A DNA stretch of 64,000 nucleotides from Fragilariopsis cylindrus CCMP1102. Taxonomy: Eukaryota; Bacillariophyta; Bacillariophyceae; Bacillariales; Bacillariaceae. Location of the stretch: NCBI GenBank assembly GCA_900095095.1, contig FMBT01000501.1, positions 1 to 64,000 of the forward strand, given 5' to 3'. Positions 20,885 through 33,983 of the stretch are shown here, in pieces. The translations under genes and the position numbers were made by a program. The stretch's first letter is position 1. Every line of letters starts with the position of its first letter. Below the pieces are notes generated by a model. That model saw only the letters and a program-made list of their open reading frames with translations. It was not told where the DNA came from and ran no database searches.

Positions 20885-23800
20885 TTAATTCCTAGGCCAG
20901 CCGCCATGATCGTGCATGGGTAGGTTCTCAAAGCGAGAATCATTATCTACAACCTTCTCGGTCACTTTGGAACAGAGGAAGGCAAGTCGACGTTCGATCA
21001 CATTCAATGACGGAAACTCGTTCGCGTATCTTTCAATCCATGCCGCAGTTTCGTCTTCCCCAGAAGCGCCAATTATCATTTGCGGTATTCTTTCCTTGCC
21101 TTCACCAAAGAATGTTGATTTTATGTGTTGCTTGATCGTATCTCGAGAAAAAATAGGTCCTGTATCACTATCTAATTTAGATTCGCGGTCCTTCAGGATA
21201 GAAAATAGCCCTCTAGTCGACGCCGAGACGATTAACGCAGTGTCATGGATCCAAGGGCACCACCAAACGGGGAGACCGTCCATAGATTTTCTCATCGTTT
21301 GAGAATTCAAAACTTCTTGCATATTATTCGTTGGGATGTTACCACTCGAAATATTAAGAATGCATCGCATTAATCTAAATCTACGTATTATAGCGCTTGC
21401 CATTCCGACAGCCTCGATCGATTGTTCATTGACCAGTAAACATGGATCAGGCAATGGGCTTTGCAATCTTTCAGTGGGTTCAGGGTAGCAGCAGGTACCA
21501 TCAAATGTTTCGTACTCTCCCTTGCTACCTCGTGATGATCGGGTTGTAGAGTTATTTCCATACAAGCAAAGTTTCAAACAATGAGGCAGAAAATACTCCT
21601 CGACATATTCTTTGATGGCATTTGTGCTGGGTATCTTGGTATCACCACAAAACTCCTGTAATAAGGATTCAAATCGAGTTACTTGGTACAATGCATCAGG
21701 AGGGGTTTCGGCGAATTGAATAGATTTCTCTCGAATACTGTCCCACATATCACTACACATAGTCAAATCTTCGTTTTCTACAAAGGGATATCCAAAGTAG
21801 AGAAGTACAGTTGAAACCCCTGCTCTTAGTTTTGCACTATCTTGGAAAGCGTTGGGGACAGAAGAGCATGATTGTTGTGGAGAAGTGGTCCTAGAATTTC
21901 CGTTTCGTTCACCCGATACGTCGTCTTTCTTTTCGGTAGTTTCTCCTTCGGATTTCGCAATTCTGATCGAGACTGCCTCAGCTTCAGTTTTTACCAACGG
22001 ATCAAGGGTCTTGGCATCAGATATTGCATCATTCTGTTTATTTTTTACTTCTCTTTCCATCGGAGCTGATGTTTCTTTGCTCTGTGTATTTTCCATTTTT
22101 ATTTCCTTCGGAGCTGGCGTTTCTTTGCCATCACGCTTAAACCTGGTGCGTTCATTGACTAGCATATAATTTAGACACTTCTCATCAGCATGTGCCAATG
22201 CAACCAGTCCAAATCTACCAAAAGTCATCGGAACGCCCAAAGCCCGGAGATACCGTGGAGATTCTGGACCATGCGCAACCTGATAAAGTTCTAGGTTGGC
22301 CGCCCCGATACTATAGTCAGTCCTATCGTCCACACTTCTATGAGTGACACCACATTGTGTTCCATTCTGCCCGATTCCCGCATATTCAATAACTTGGTCA
22401 GTTGTTTGCTTATGGGTTGATCCTAGCACAAATCGAATGGAGAAGTCTCTCATCCGCTGGTTAGTCAATACCGTATCTAAGGCCGGCCAGACTGTTGGTG
22501 ATGTAAAAACATCTTCAAGTTCCATGTCTAAGCTGCGATCGTAATGGTGTCTATCGATTTCTGCTAGTAAAAGCTTCAATCTGAAGTCCAAAACACGTGC
22601 ATCTGGCATGGGCAGCGTACGAAATGGATTTCGTTTTCTTCCTCTCTCGCCTGACTTAGTAGTAGCTGATGTCAAAGCGTCACTTCTTATCGTAGAAATG
22701 ATTGCTTGCTTAATTCTTGGCAATGTGATGAAGTGATCATCCCGGCCTTCTTTAATCTCGTATAGATGATCCATTGGTTGCTCACCCATATTGCTAATCA
22801 CCGCTTCTGCTGCTATCCCCCCTTCCCTCAATGCCGCTGCTTCTTTCTCTCTCTTTAGAGCAGCGGCGGCGGCTGTGAAAATGTGGAAAGCAAAAGAAAA
22901 CGAAAGAAAGTTAGATACCTTATGTACCATGACATGAACAGAACATAACATAACCATACATTATTCTACATTGGATATTGATTCACTCACCGGCAGCGAC
23001 AGCTTTTTGAACTTCTTTTTGTGCCTTCAGTTTGGATGCTTCAAGTGCATCATCACAGACCTCTTTAGCAGCTGTAGCGATGCATGTAAATTGTTTCTGA
23101 GCTTCGCAGCACAAACTATCAGTTGTGGCATACTTTCTAAGCTTAAAGGCAAATGGTAGGGTCTCGTCATTCAGCATGTTCTCGTAGTTTCCAAGACCGT
23201 GGATAAATGTTCCGAGAAGAAGTGCAATATCACAAGAACGGTCCCACCATGTAGCAGGAGCCTTGTGATGCACTTTACTGAAAAGAAAATTGATAGATAA
23301 CGAAAGTTCCTCTGTACTTAAAAGTCTCGACTTTAAATCAATATCTAATGATTGTATGTTGCTTGTATGACACCCCCGTTGTCCGAGCTGTTCATAACCC
23401 AGCTCTAAAGAATTAATTGTAACAACAGAGAGCAAAATTGTAAGAGCCATTTGAAATGATACATTTAAGGTTACCTTACAACAAAAGCGAAATCCGAACG
23501 GAACTTACCAGCTATTGTACCATTCACGCAATCCCTTATCACTCTTTCAACTCGAGACGACATATAGATTCTCCTTAATGACCGCAGGGCCGCACCTCTT
23601 CGGAGACCAGCAACATAGCTCGGTTCTGCGAGAATCAAAGGGAGTCTGAGGAATCGACGCTGGTTCTCTACTTCTAAATAGTGTTGCATTCCTTGCGCAA
23701 TGCAATCACTTAACCACTCGAGCTCATTCGAGCTTGACGGACCTAAACATTCGAGTAGGTAAGTCTGTAGATCGTTGTCGATGAGGCCGTTTCCGTCGCG

Positions 23801-26800
23801 TAACTTTTCAAGAAATATTACTGCCAGCTGAAGCGACTGCTGATATAAAACTAAAAGAAAATAAGAAGGGAAATATATAGAAGTCAGTTTTAAGAATCGT
23901 CATAGTATTGAAAAAATGAAGATGATCAGATACGAGAAAATCACTTACATGATCGAAAGAATATCTCGATATCTTGGATTGGTAAAGCTTGTAAATTTGA
24001 CTCATTCCTTATCTTGGTAAATCTAGAAAATCCAAATCTAAGACAAGCTGCCGCGGCTCGATTCCGATGAGAGATATCCCACGCTTGTTTTAGATTTTCT
24101 ATTGGAGGGTTTTCGTTCTCTGCTCTGCGAAGAGCTCGCTTACGATCAGCGCTTTTCCTTGATATCTTTGGGAATGTTTGAATCGCTTGAGGAGCGACTT
24201 TCTTCATGATTGGAAGGGTTTTTTTATTTCCAGATTTCTTGTTCGCGTCCTTTCTCCATTGTTATCCTTCCCTTTCTTCGATTTCTTCTTTTTCTTCAAC
24301 ACATCAGGCGGAGGGGGTAGAGTTCTGGCTTCCTTTTTACGAAGCTCTTCAGCTTCTTTATCGTCTCGATTCTTTCTTTTTTTATTCTTCTCCGATAGTT
24401 TCTTTTTCTTCTTTTCCTCCCTAATTCTTTCCTTCTCTTCTTTTTCAGCTTGGATCTTTTGGTCGATCTTCTCTTGTTTCAATTGTTCTACTTGCCTCAT
24501 CTCGGCATAAGGATCGAATTGATCCACCTGTTTTCGCGATCTCTTTACCCCGTCGTCGATCATATGTTTTATTTCATCCGGTGTCTCGATTGGTATATCT
24601 AGACCAACTGCTTTCGACCAGAAATCTGGGTCGTCTAGGTCCACATCTTTTTCACCTTCCCCTGCATCGGTGACAAAGCTAGCTTTGCTGAAAGATCCTA
24701 GACCACTACTTAGCTTATTTTGTTGCTTCCATACGTCACATTCTTCGCTTTGTCCATTAATTGATCAATATCGGTCTCCATGAACTTTTTAGCTTCCTCG
24801 TCATCGTCGTCCTTGAAAACATCATAGGCACCTTTCTTTAAAAGCTCGTCAATCTTCTTAGCTTGCGCTTCCTTTTCACTTTTCGTTTTGTACTTCTTTC
24901 CTCCAGTTCCTTCTTCACCACCTTGTTCTCGATTTTGAGATAAAACAGCTTGTTCTAAACCTAATTTCATACTTGCACTGTGGAACATGTGCATCTCATA
25001 CGTTTTGGCCGTAAGCAGGCGATAAACAGAGACTGCTTTCGTCTGACCGATTCGGTGGGAGCGTGCAATTGCTTGTAGGTCATTCTGTGGGTTCCAATCA
25101 CTATCATAGATGATGACAATATCTGCAGCAGTCAAGTTCAGACCCAATCCACCAGCCTATAGAAAAAGCAAGATTAATTTAGTAAGAAATGAAATAAAAC
25201 GCTCCATCTACTACAACATATAAAGAACGTAAAATAAAACTTACCCTTGTGGAGAGGAGCATTACAAAACGCTGGTACGACTTTCGCATAAACCGACTAA
25301 CAGCCGCAGTTCTAGACGAGGAAGAAGTAGATCCATCTAGTCTTTCGTATTTGTAACGCTTCAACTTTAAATATTCTTCCAATAGATCTAGCACACGCAC
25401 CATCTGGCTGAAGATAAGTACTTTGTGTCCATTTGCGAAGAGTTTTGGAAGCAACTGAAGATAGAGACAAAGGACGCAGAGAAAGTGTGAGTTCATTATA
25501 CTCGTTATATACAATTGTGCATATTCACGACAGTGATTTTTTATGAAGGAAATGATATTTATATGACACGACGACTCGACTCACCTTGTCTATTAGTACC
25601 ATTTTCCCAGATGCTTTGACGAGTTGTTCTTCAAAGATTTTTACATAGTCCAACTCACTACTATTAACCTGCAGGGCAGCTTCGGCAAGGATTTTATCCT
25701 CTACTCCTCGTATCAGGAATGGATGGTTGCAGCATTTCCTTAATTCCATCATCACGTTCATTAAACTCGGTGAATTACTTGGCTTTGAACCTTTGAACAA
25801 AAACGAAGTGTTTCGTTCATAAATAGCTTTGTAGTATTTCTTCTGACCCGGGGTAAGTGATACCTCGAGTATTGTCTCTGTTTTCGGTGGCATTGACTTC
25901 TCTACGTCTTCTTTCACCCTTCGAAGCAGGTATGGCTTCAATATAGAGTGCAGCTCTTGGACTTGAACCGAATTCTCCAATTGACCAAACTTTTCCAAAA
26001 AGTCATCCTTCGAATTGAAAACAGATTTATTTGCAAAATGCAATAAAGCCCATAGCTCTTCAGTTGCATTGGCTAACGGAGTTCCGGTCAGCAATAGACA
26101 GTAATCACGTGGGACGGTTAATAACTCCTCAAAGAGTTTAGAATTCGAGTTCTTTAACCGATGAGCTTCATCTACAATTAATGCCTTCCATTTTATTTTC
26201 GTAAAAACATCAATATCCTTCATAACCACTTCATATGTGGTGATTAATATGTGGAACTTTGTCACGTGTTGCTTTCTAAGTTTAGTTGCGGTAGTCTTCG
26301 ACATAAACTGGTCAGAAAAGAAGAAATCGTTCTTTATAACGAAGTCTCTAGCATCTGCTGATCCATGGTACAAAACAACATTTAGGTCCGGTGCCCAGGT
26401 TTTCGACTCTGACTGCCATTGTCCAATCAGAGACAATGGAGCGACTATCAAAAATGGTCCTCGCAAACCAGTTGTTGGTAAATCTTGGAGAAGTTTAATA
26501 AATCCAACGGATTGAATCGTTTTGCCAAGACCCATCTCGTCAGCAAGAATACATGATCTTTGATTCCACCAGTTGAATAGCAACCAGTTAACACCCTCCA
26601 GCTGGTAACTACGTAGACGGAAACCAGGATTGGTCGGATCCGAATCATCTTCGTCCTCGTCCTCTTTTGGTACCAATCGACCATTGACTGATTCTGCCAC
26701 AGGCCTTGGTCGTTTTGAAATGCCGTATTCTGGTGATTCTTTGATCTTTCGGAAGTCTTGCATGTGGGGATGTGGTCGCGTGTGTTTTGATAACGTCATA

Positions 26801-29415
26801 TCGTCTGGTGGTTTTTGGCGTGCCCAGAAATCTTCGGCTTCGTCGACGGCATCTGTCTTGATGTCTTTCCAGTATTCCCATGTAATTTCGGAGAATGGCA
26901 AGTCTTTCCACTTCACAATATATCGAACATTATCTTCTGGATCCCAAGGCAATTCCGTCAGCAACTCCTTGTAACCTTCTTTGGAATTCCATCGTTTCGT
27001 TTCTCCCTTCTCCCTTTGCTTTATTTGTTCCTGTTCATGTAATACGTTTAAGGCTCGTTGCTTTGGAAATAAGGAAGGGTCCATTTCGGACTCATCGCAA
27101 GCCATGATCCGTTCGACTTCTGTCACTGCAGGAGGATAATATTCTTCGTCCACCACTTCGTCCGAAGACTCCACTACAGTAGTTTCGGGTTTGTGGTCCC
27201 CTCCCACGTGTGCGTGGATATCTGTCGCTGTAGCCCGCTCTTCCTCAAGGAATTTCTTCCAATTCATTCCGAACACTAATTCTTGTGATTGAACATATTT
27301 TCGAATCTTGCTTCGTGCAGTATTGTTGGATTGGTCCATTCGAATTATATCAGCTCCACGCTCCCAAGACGCGTGCTTATATGATTTTCCACGCCATTTT
27401 ATCAAATACACTTCTTCCCGATCGATCACACTACCACCCGAAACCTTTGTCTGTTTGATTCGATATCGTGGCGTTGTTTTCGTTGTTTGGGGATTTTCTT
27501 GTTGTTCTGACGATGTTACTTGTAATTGTCTATTATCCCCGACATTATTGTGCGGCACTTGATCTTGTTCTTTTTTCAGCTGCTCCCCTTGCTGCTGTTG
27601 TGTGTCGTTCTTCGTAACATCCGTTACCATCCTAGCAGTATTGATAGTAGATGATACGATATTATTCTCCGGTGGTTGCGATGGTATTTCACCTTCCATT
27701 TTTATTTTTGGTGGTTCTTGTATTTCTTCTTTTATTATTAATGGTGCTTGTGCTGCGACCGCCATTGCTAGGACCACTGGACATTGTTGCGGATCTAAAC
27801 GTGAGATTTCCATTCGTTTTTTCGGGTCACTCCAAATAAGTGGACAGGATTTAGCCATTTCGGAATACTTGACTGCTGTGGTGAAATCAATAGCGGGCGG
27901 CGACGGCGACGGTGACGGCGTCGTGGACGGCGATGATGATGTAGTCGGTGGTGTCGTTTCTCCCACCGGATCCCATTCTAATTGTGTAGATGGTCTAGTC
28001 TTCCATGCAAGAATTTTTTCCATAACGAATGTATTCACGAATACCTCCCTGGAATACCATAACGATGCAACGGTCCCTACTGGAGGTGATTCAAATGAAT
28101 TATTACCCAGTTCTAAAAATGATGTTGCTGGAAGTGCACCAACATTCACAACTGATGGGCCTAAGTATTGAATTTGTTGGTAGGCAGAAATACCAGATGC
28201 GGTGGCAGTTGCTGCTGCTGTTGTTTTTGAGGAATTGTTGGCAGTTTTACCGGTAGTAGTTGTTGCTGCTGTTTCGTCTACTAGAGTTTTCGACTTCTTT
28301 AACTTCGGCACTTTCTTGGATATGGATTTTTTCTTCTTGCTGTTATTGTTGTTCCTACTTCCGTATGCATCATCATCCTCGTCATCGTCATCATCATCAT
28401 CATCGTCCGAAGGTTCGGTTAAAAAGTCATCCGAATCAGTATCCTGTAGCTCTTGATAGTCCGGTTGTTTTTTGTGTCCTCTTTCTCGTTTCTTTATTGG
28501 TGATCGTTTCGCCTTGGTGGTGGATGCCCGCTTTTGTTCTTGATTTTGTATTTGTTTTTGATTTCCAGCATGGATGCCGCAACCGTTCTTGGCGAGATTG
28601 ACACCCTTCAGATCAATCAAAATTCGAAAAGGATGTTCCGAGAGAACATTTGGTCCAACAACAAGATCCTTGCTATTATTAGTATTGGTATCTTTAGCAC
28701 TTGTACTTGTAGTAGTAGTAGACGACGAGGAGGAGGAGGAGGGCCGTTGTAGATGAGATGATGCTGGATGAGCTTGATTTGGTTGCTTACGTTGCGGCGA
28801 CGATGACGACGCTGGGGGTATTTTGAATGAAAGGCGTTGCCCTTTACTACTTGTAGACGAACGATGTTGACTTTTTTGTTGGTGGTTGTCACGATTGTTA
28901 TTGTTGTTGTTATTGTTAGTATGGCTGCTTGTTTTCCTTGGAATGGCACCGTGCATAGACGAGGTAGAAGAGGATGAAGTTTTTCCATCTAAGTTCCGTC
29001 GAGGAATGGTACCAGTCAAAGATAGAGACGACGATGTTGATGATGATAATCCACTATTGTGTTTCTTTCTTGGGATAGTAGTTGTAGATGAATTCATTCT
29101 TCCATTATTCCCCGATGTTGATGACGACGATGACCCCGCCGGCGGCGGTGGATGCTTGATCATAGATTGATGAGAAGGGTTGTTACCACTACTACTACTA
29201 CTACTACTACTGGATTTACGACGAGGAATAGAACCTTCCATTGAAGGACGTCGTTCTTCCATTGAAGGATGGCGTTGGTCTTGCTGTTGATTCGGATTCG
29301 GGTGCGGCTGACGCTGACGCTGCGGAGGAGGAGGAGGAACTGACCTCTTTTTTGGAATACTCCAAGAATCTGATTCAGATCCATCCTTTTTCTTATTCTG
29401 GTTTGGATCGTCCAT
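20885..29415 (-). CDS. CHD-type chromatin remodelling ATPase, six exons
   Basis: The exons are 29415-25585, 25454-25245, 25156-23949, 23850-23509, 23404-22991 and 22872-20885, giving about 2,660 residues. All junctions are GT-AG and in phase. After about 650 disordered residues come two chromodomains (VYLIKWRGKSYKHASWE; RYIVKWKDLPFSEITWEYW). The SNF2 ATPase has ILADEMGLGKT (Walker A) and VDEAHRLKN (DEAH). Helicase-C has KVLIFSQM, RLDGSTSS, LLSTRAGGLGLNLTAAD and ARSHRIGQ. Next comes a Lys-rich coil, then a SANT/SLIDE-like region (AACLRFGFSRFTKI; WWDRSCDIALLLGTFIHGLG; LPVWWCPWIHDTALIVSAST) resembling the CHD6-9/kismet C-terminus. CHD proteins slide nucleosomes at active chromatin. Two one-base steps in exon 3 (about 24712 and 24215) lie in A-runs. 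A Lys/Arg N-terminus with Ser/Asn homopolymers suggests nuclear localisation. Confidence 0.88.
22873..22990 (-). other. CHD intron 5
   Basis: The donor GTGAGT and acceptor TTTTCACAG join an Ala-rich helix (KAVAA to AAALKRE) in phase 1. Confidence 0.75.
23405..23508 (-). other. CHD intron 4
   Basis: The donor GTAAGT and acceptor AATTCTTTAG join NGTIA to ELGYEQLG in phase 1. Confidence 0.75.
23851..23948 (-). other. CHD intron 3
   Basis: The donor GTAAGT and acceptor TTCTTTTAG join IEIFFRS to FLYQQSLQLAV in phase 1. An alternative ATATCAG acceptor just downstream would break the frame. Confidence 0.7.
25157..25244 (-). other. CHD intron 2
   Basis: The donor GTAAGT and acceptor TTCTATAG split helicase motif V exactly between LLSTR and AGGLGLN in phase 0. 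Confidence 0.85.
25455..25584 (-). other. CHD intron 1
   Basis: The donor GTGAGT and acceptor CTATCTTCAG join MVLIDK to LLPKLFANGHK in phase 0. Confidence 0.85.
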
Positions 29416-30743
29416 GATGTTGCGACACTAAATATCGTGGAACTAATTTGAAAAAATGTCACACAAACGATGTTATTGAACTGCCTTAATATGGAATATG
29501 TTTGTAATAAAGAGTGATTAAGGGTGCCTACACTCGATAATGGACATCATCGTTTCTCGACATGATATGTCTTGTTAAAATTAGAGGTGTTTCGTTAAGG
29601 CAGAAAGGCAAAAAAAAGCAGAACACAAAAACGGACGAGCGGAACGTACGGCGTCATTTTCATATAATTTTCGCCATCGTGAGCAAATGAGCAGAATCTT
29701 GAGACGAAAGGATTTGTACGTGAAGCAAAGTACGATACTTTGCATAGTAGGATTACTACAAAAGAACTGAGATAGACTCACTTTTTGATCATATTATTTG
29801 TGTGACGATGGAGCATTGAAAAAAATCTAAGTGTCAGGTCCGTCGTATGTACGTACAGATATTGTTTTGCTACAGAGCTATGTCATACACCAGTAAGTAA
29901 GTATTATGTGTGTAACACTATCACTTACTCTAGTCTTCAGGGCTGTTCTATACAATAGTTCTAGACAAGAATAAGTTGGAGCAACCAGAGCAGAGGTTTG
30001 CCCCTTGATATAGTATAGGGCTTTCAGCACATATATCATTATCACTGAATAACAAAAGCAGCAGTAACATAATAACACTAGATGAAAGTCACAAGTATAT
30101 TGGTTTGATGCAATTCCCAATGGAAAATGTGCACATGGTTATACAATAACCAAAATTCCAGTAGCCAATCAATCAATCTAATTCTGTAATAGAAAAATCC
30201 TGGATTTTTTCTAGGATTTTTCTCAAGTCTCATGCTTTTTTGCTAGCACACACCACTAATTAATTGAAAGACAAAATGAGATGAAATTCAATCTATGATG
30301 TGATATATGCTACAGTGTACTACAGTACAGTACGTGTGAATTATAATTGATCTGGGTGATTTCTATCCATGCATCTAACGTTGTTACTTCTTCCATCATA
30401 GTTAGTGAAAGATATTTTTAGAAATTATTCTAAGTTCCAAACGTGGCAATTGTAGTGAGTCACAAATCGATGATTCATGATTTCATTGCCGTCATAATTA
30501 CATGGTAGCTATCAGTACTGAGTAGTACTGTGCTACTTCATTCTTCATTCTTCATCGCTGATCATCATCATAATATATTCATAACTCATGACGGTATCGT
30601 AAAGTCAAGGAAGGTACCATCTTTGCCTCATAGTTTCAGTTCTTAACCCACTTCTAACGTCACTTCGTCCACCAATTTCTCGTCATCGGAAGCAAAAAAA
30701 AGAAGAAGCTACATTGCTGCTGCCAGTATACATAATATATTGA
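29416..30743. other. Intergenic, divergent
   Basis: These 1.3 kb lie between the CHD gene (minus) and the photolyase (plus). They contain an 11 bp inverted repeat at 30191-30223 and a GTACTACAGTACAGTAC near-palindrome around 30316. The sequence before the photolyase ATG is ACAT/ATATA-rich. No gene is supported. Confidence 0.45.
30191..30223. repeat. Short inverted repeat (hairpin)
   Basis: The arms AGAAAAATCCT and AGGATTTTTCT are perfect 11 bp complements around an 11 nt T-rich loop. The repeat lies in the CHD/photolyase intergenic region, far from either start. Its function is unknown. Confidence 0.6.
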
Positions 30744-32502
30744 ATGCGTCGGAATACTTGTCGCGATCATATCATTGCGCCTGCCATATCTATATCACTA
30801 CTACGATATTTCGTGTTCGCACTTTTCTTATCGAATTCAATATCCCTCTATTCCGCCATGACGACGAAGAGCAAAGGCGTAAATAATGCTATGCATTGGT
30901 TCCGAAAGGGTCTAAGATTGGCAGACAATCCTGCATTGGTGTCATGTTTAGAACAATCACCCAAAAATGTATACCCAGTCTATGTACTTGATGGGAATTC
31001 CTACGAATTATTCCGCTGCACACCTTTACGTGCTAACTTTCTAGTGGAATGTCTTCAAGACTTGGATACGAACTTACGCACTTTGGGGTCTCGATTGTAT
31101 GTGCTTTCTGGAGACCCCACCATTATCTTGCCAGAGAAATGGAACGAATGGAACATTACTGATCTTAGTTATGAAGAGAAGAAGCTGGAGAACCATATGC
31201 ATTAAAACGTGATACTACCATAATAGATTTGGCACAAACATCCGATATTCGTTTGTTCACAGCAAAGAGTGAGACACTCTATCCACTTCAAGAATACATG
31301 AAGAAAGCTAAGAACGGGAAAGCTGTTCCTAGTAGTATGACTGGATTTCAAAAAATCTTTGAAGGGATGCCACCCTGAAGAAGGCATTACCACCTCCCAC
31401 GAAAGAAGATTTTCCACTCAATGATGATCTGGAAGAATTATCTAAGCTATACCTACCACCAACGAAACCAACGGACCTACCATGGCCCAGAGATATACCG
31501 AGATCCGAAGTCGAATCTATTTGGGATGCGTCTGATTGTAAGAATTTAACACCCCTTGTTCATGGTGGAGAAACTTTAGCTCGGAGAGTATTACAGCAGA
31601 AACTCAAAGATGCAAATTGGGTGGCTGCGTACGAAAAGCCCAAAACGAGTGCTACCTCATTAGAACCATCCACTACGAATCTTAGTCCGTACTTGTCGTG
31701 GGGATGTCTATCCCCACGAGAATTTTGGTTTGCCTTGGACGATGCCATTGCGAAGGCATCGTCCGGAACAACAAAGTCGAAACCACCAGTGAGTCTGCAC
31801 GGTCAATTGTTATGGAGAGATTTCAATAATCTAATGGCACACAATGCCAACCTGAACCATCCAGGATGTTGGAATCATATTGAGGGGAATCAATATTGTC
31901 GTGAGGTACCTTGGGATGACGATCCGCAACTTCTGGAACAATGGAAAAAGGGAATGACTGGTTACCCATGGATCGATGCTGCCATGAGACAATTGGCACA
32001 GGAGGGATGGATACATCATTTAGGACGGCATGCGGTGGCGTGTTTTCTAACACGGGGAGATTTATGGCTCAATTGGGAGGAGGGTGCCAAACACTTCGAG
32101 TCGGAACTATTAGATGCGGATTATGCATTGAATGGATTTAATTGGTTGTGGTTGTCCTGCAGTGGCTTCTTTTACCAATACTTCCGATGTTACTCTCCAA
32201 TTGTATTTCAAAAAAAGAATGATCCAAATGGCAATTACATTCGTAAGTACGTACCCGAGTTGAAGGATCTTCCTAGTAAATATATTTATGCACCCTGGGA
32301 GGCACCGACATCAATACTTGATAAGGCTGGTGTAAAGCTTGGTAAAAATTATCCTCGTCCGGTGGTTGATCATAAAGTTATTTCAAAAGAGAATATGAAT
32401 CGAATGAATCTAGCCTACGTTGATCATAAGGCAAGAGAGGCGGCATCGGTGGCTGCTGCGAAAGAAAAAAAGCCGAGTAAGAAGAAACAAAGAACATCGT
32501 AA
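30744..32502 (+). CDS. (6-4) photolyase / animal-like cryptochrome (CPF1 type)
   Basis: The N-terminal alpha/beta antenna domain starts at NNAMHWFRKGLRLADNPAL. The C-terminal FAD domain carries TNLSPYLSWGCLSPREFW, GYPWIDAAMRQLAQEGWIHH, LGRHAVACFLTRGDLW, NGFNWLWLSCSGFFYQYF and the tail YAPWEAP...YPRPVVDH. The paired His region (WIHHLGRHA) and the FFYQYFRCYSPIVF segment are typical of (6-4) photolyases and animal-type cryptochromes; diatom CPF1 repairs (6-4) photoproducts and also acts in clock signalling. The gene encodes about 580 residues in one exon, with two one-base frame steps (about 31195 in an AAG repeat, and 31376 at CCC) that interrupt otherwise conserved sequence. The 30744 Met gives a hydrophobic leader of about 38 residues (LLRYFVFALFLSNSI). 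The Met at 30858 (MTTKSKG) would give the usual length. Confidence 0.85.
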
Positions 32503-32781
32503 GAAATATATTCATATATTCATGACTATCTATAATGTAACAATAAATTGTACATTTCATAATTTTCTCGTCGCACAAAAGTAGTCCAACTGTAAATAAT
32601 GTAAAAATCAATCTTTCAATTAATAGACATTAATGTTTGAACTACCTATCTTCAATATTGCCGTTATACTAGTGATCAATTAATAGTTACTGATCCGCAT
32701 CAGGTAAGGTTTTGTATTATATATTATTATATTTATAATTGTATTTAAATTATAGTTATATTTATATAATTGTTATTATTA

Positions 32782-33546
32782 TTACATGTAACGTCTCCGT
32801 TCAAGGAAGTTACGAAAGTACATAATTTGTGCACAAGCAACAAGCACAACAAATATTGCCTCTAATATAACCCACCACATTAATTGTGTGAATGTTGTTT
32901 CAACAACCTCCCGATGTTTGGATTCACGCAATTTCATGAATGAAAAGTGATTAATCAAATTATGAATTTGTTTATGTAATTCAGCAGCAGCCTTCGTATT
33001 TTTCTCATTTTGTGTATGTATTTCCGATTTTTCATCTTTCCCTTCCACAGTATATTCAAATCCAACAGTACGTTCTAATCCATCATGAGATCGTCCGGAT
33101 GGTGATTTTCTTCCCCGACCAGCTGTAAGTAATCCATTTTGTAAACATAAATTAACTTTTTGATCTGGTTTTAAATTAACTCTGAATACACCTTCCGTTG
33201 CCCGACGTCTTGATCTGAACAACACGTGTTCTTCATTAGAATCAATTATAACAACACTTAATGGTTCCGAATCAATTACTTCATCTAAATGATCAAAGTT
33301 ACCATTGAGTGTTCCACCAGCTGAACCCGGTGGTGAACTAATTAAATAACATTCTTCATCCTTCGCAGGAATTGATACAATATATGCCGCAGAAGTCAAT
33401 GATGGTTGTTGGAGCAAGAAACTGATACTGATGCAATAACATAGCGTCCAGAAAAAGGCTCTTGACGGTGACGATGATGACCTCCGCAGTGATGATGATG
33501 ATGACGGCGACGACAACAGCAACGAAGAAGGCTTTGTCCCCGACAT
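32782..33546 (-). CDS. p24/TMED family cargo receptor (GOLD domain)
   Basis: The product is 254 residues, with a Ser-rich N-terminus and a signal-anchor-like hydrophobic segment (FFWTLCYCISISFLLQQ). It is followed by a GOLD beta-sandwich (DEECYLISSP with the conserved Cys; RRATEGVFRVNLKPDQKVNL with a second Cys), a coiled coil (KNTKAAAELHKQIHNLINHF) and one C-terminal membrane span (WWVILEAIFVVLVACAQIMY). The cytosolic tail is short and basic (FRNFLERRRYM), with the FF-like and RR elements that bind COPI/COPII coats only partly conserved. p24 proteins cycle between ER and Golgi and help package secretory cargo. Confidence 0.85.
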   Translation of the reverse strand: MSGTKPSSLLLSSPSSSSSLRRSSSSPSRAFFWTLCYCISISFLLQQPSLTSAAYIVSIPAKDEECYLISSPPGSAGGTLNGNFDHLDEVIDSEPLSVVIIDSNEEHVLFRSRRRATEGVFRVNLKPDQKVNLCLQNGLLTAGRGRKSPSGRSHDGLERTVGFEYTVEGKDEKSEIHTQNEKNTKAAAELHKQIHNLINHFSFMKLRESKHREVVETTFTQLMWWVILEAIFVVLVACAQIMYFRNFLERRRYM

Positions 33547-33983
33547 TCTATTAACTTATACACCCGGAAATAGTATATGAAATTATTGTATTCATTAATT
33601 GTAGCTCCTGGCATTGACTTGTTCAGTTTGTGAAGGTAAATATTAAATATTGCTAGTGGACATTAAACATCGTCAAAATCAGAAAACGGGGTTCGTTCTC
33701 AATACACGACGGAGTAAATCCTGACTTGACGTTGTTGTACGGTACGACGGTACTATTATATGCTATTTAATCATATGAACTGAGGGTATGAAGTATAGTC
33801 TGTGTATGTATGAACTTTTTTGTCGGAGGCGTCTGGCCTTCGTCAATTTCATTTTCATACGACCATCGATCAGAAATATAGAAATACAACAATCAATTTT
33901 TTTTGAAAATAAAATTAACTCTTCGCCATCAACTACGAATATTGCTTCCATAAAACCCAACTAAAATAACCTTAGATTTTGTT
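33547..33983. promoter_or_regulatory. Divergent promoter region, p24 / RNA methyltransferase 2
   Basis: These 437 bp separate the two starts. A TATATGC stretch and a GTACGGTACGACGGTAC near-repeat (about 33735-33752) are visible. No reading frame of note is present. Confidence 0.4.

Noticed and set aside
28202-28456. Plus-strand Ser/Leu-rich frames antisense to the CHD N-terminus
   Set aside because: They arise from trinucleotide repeats read on the wrong strand.
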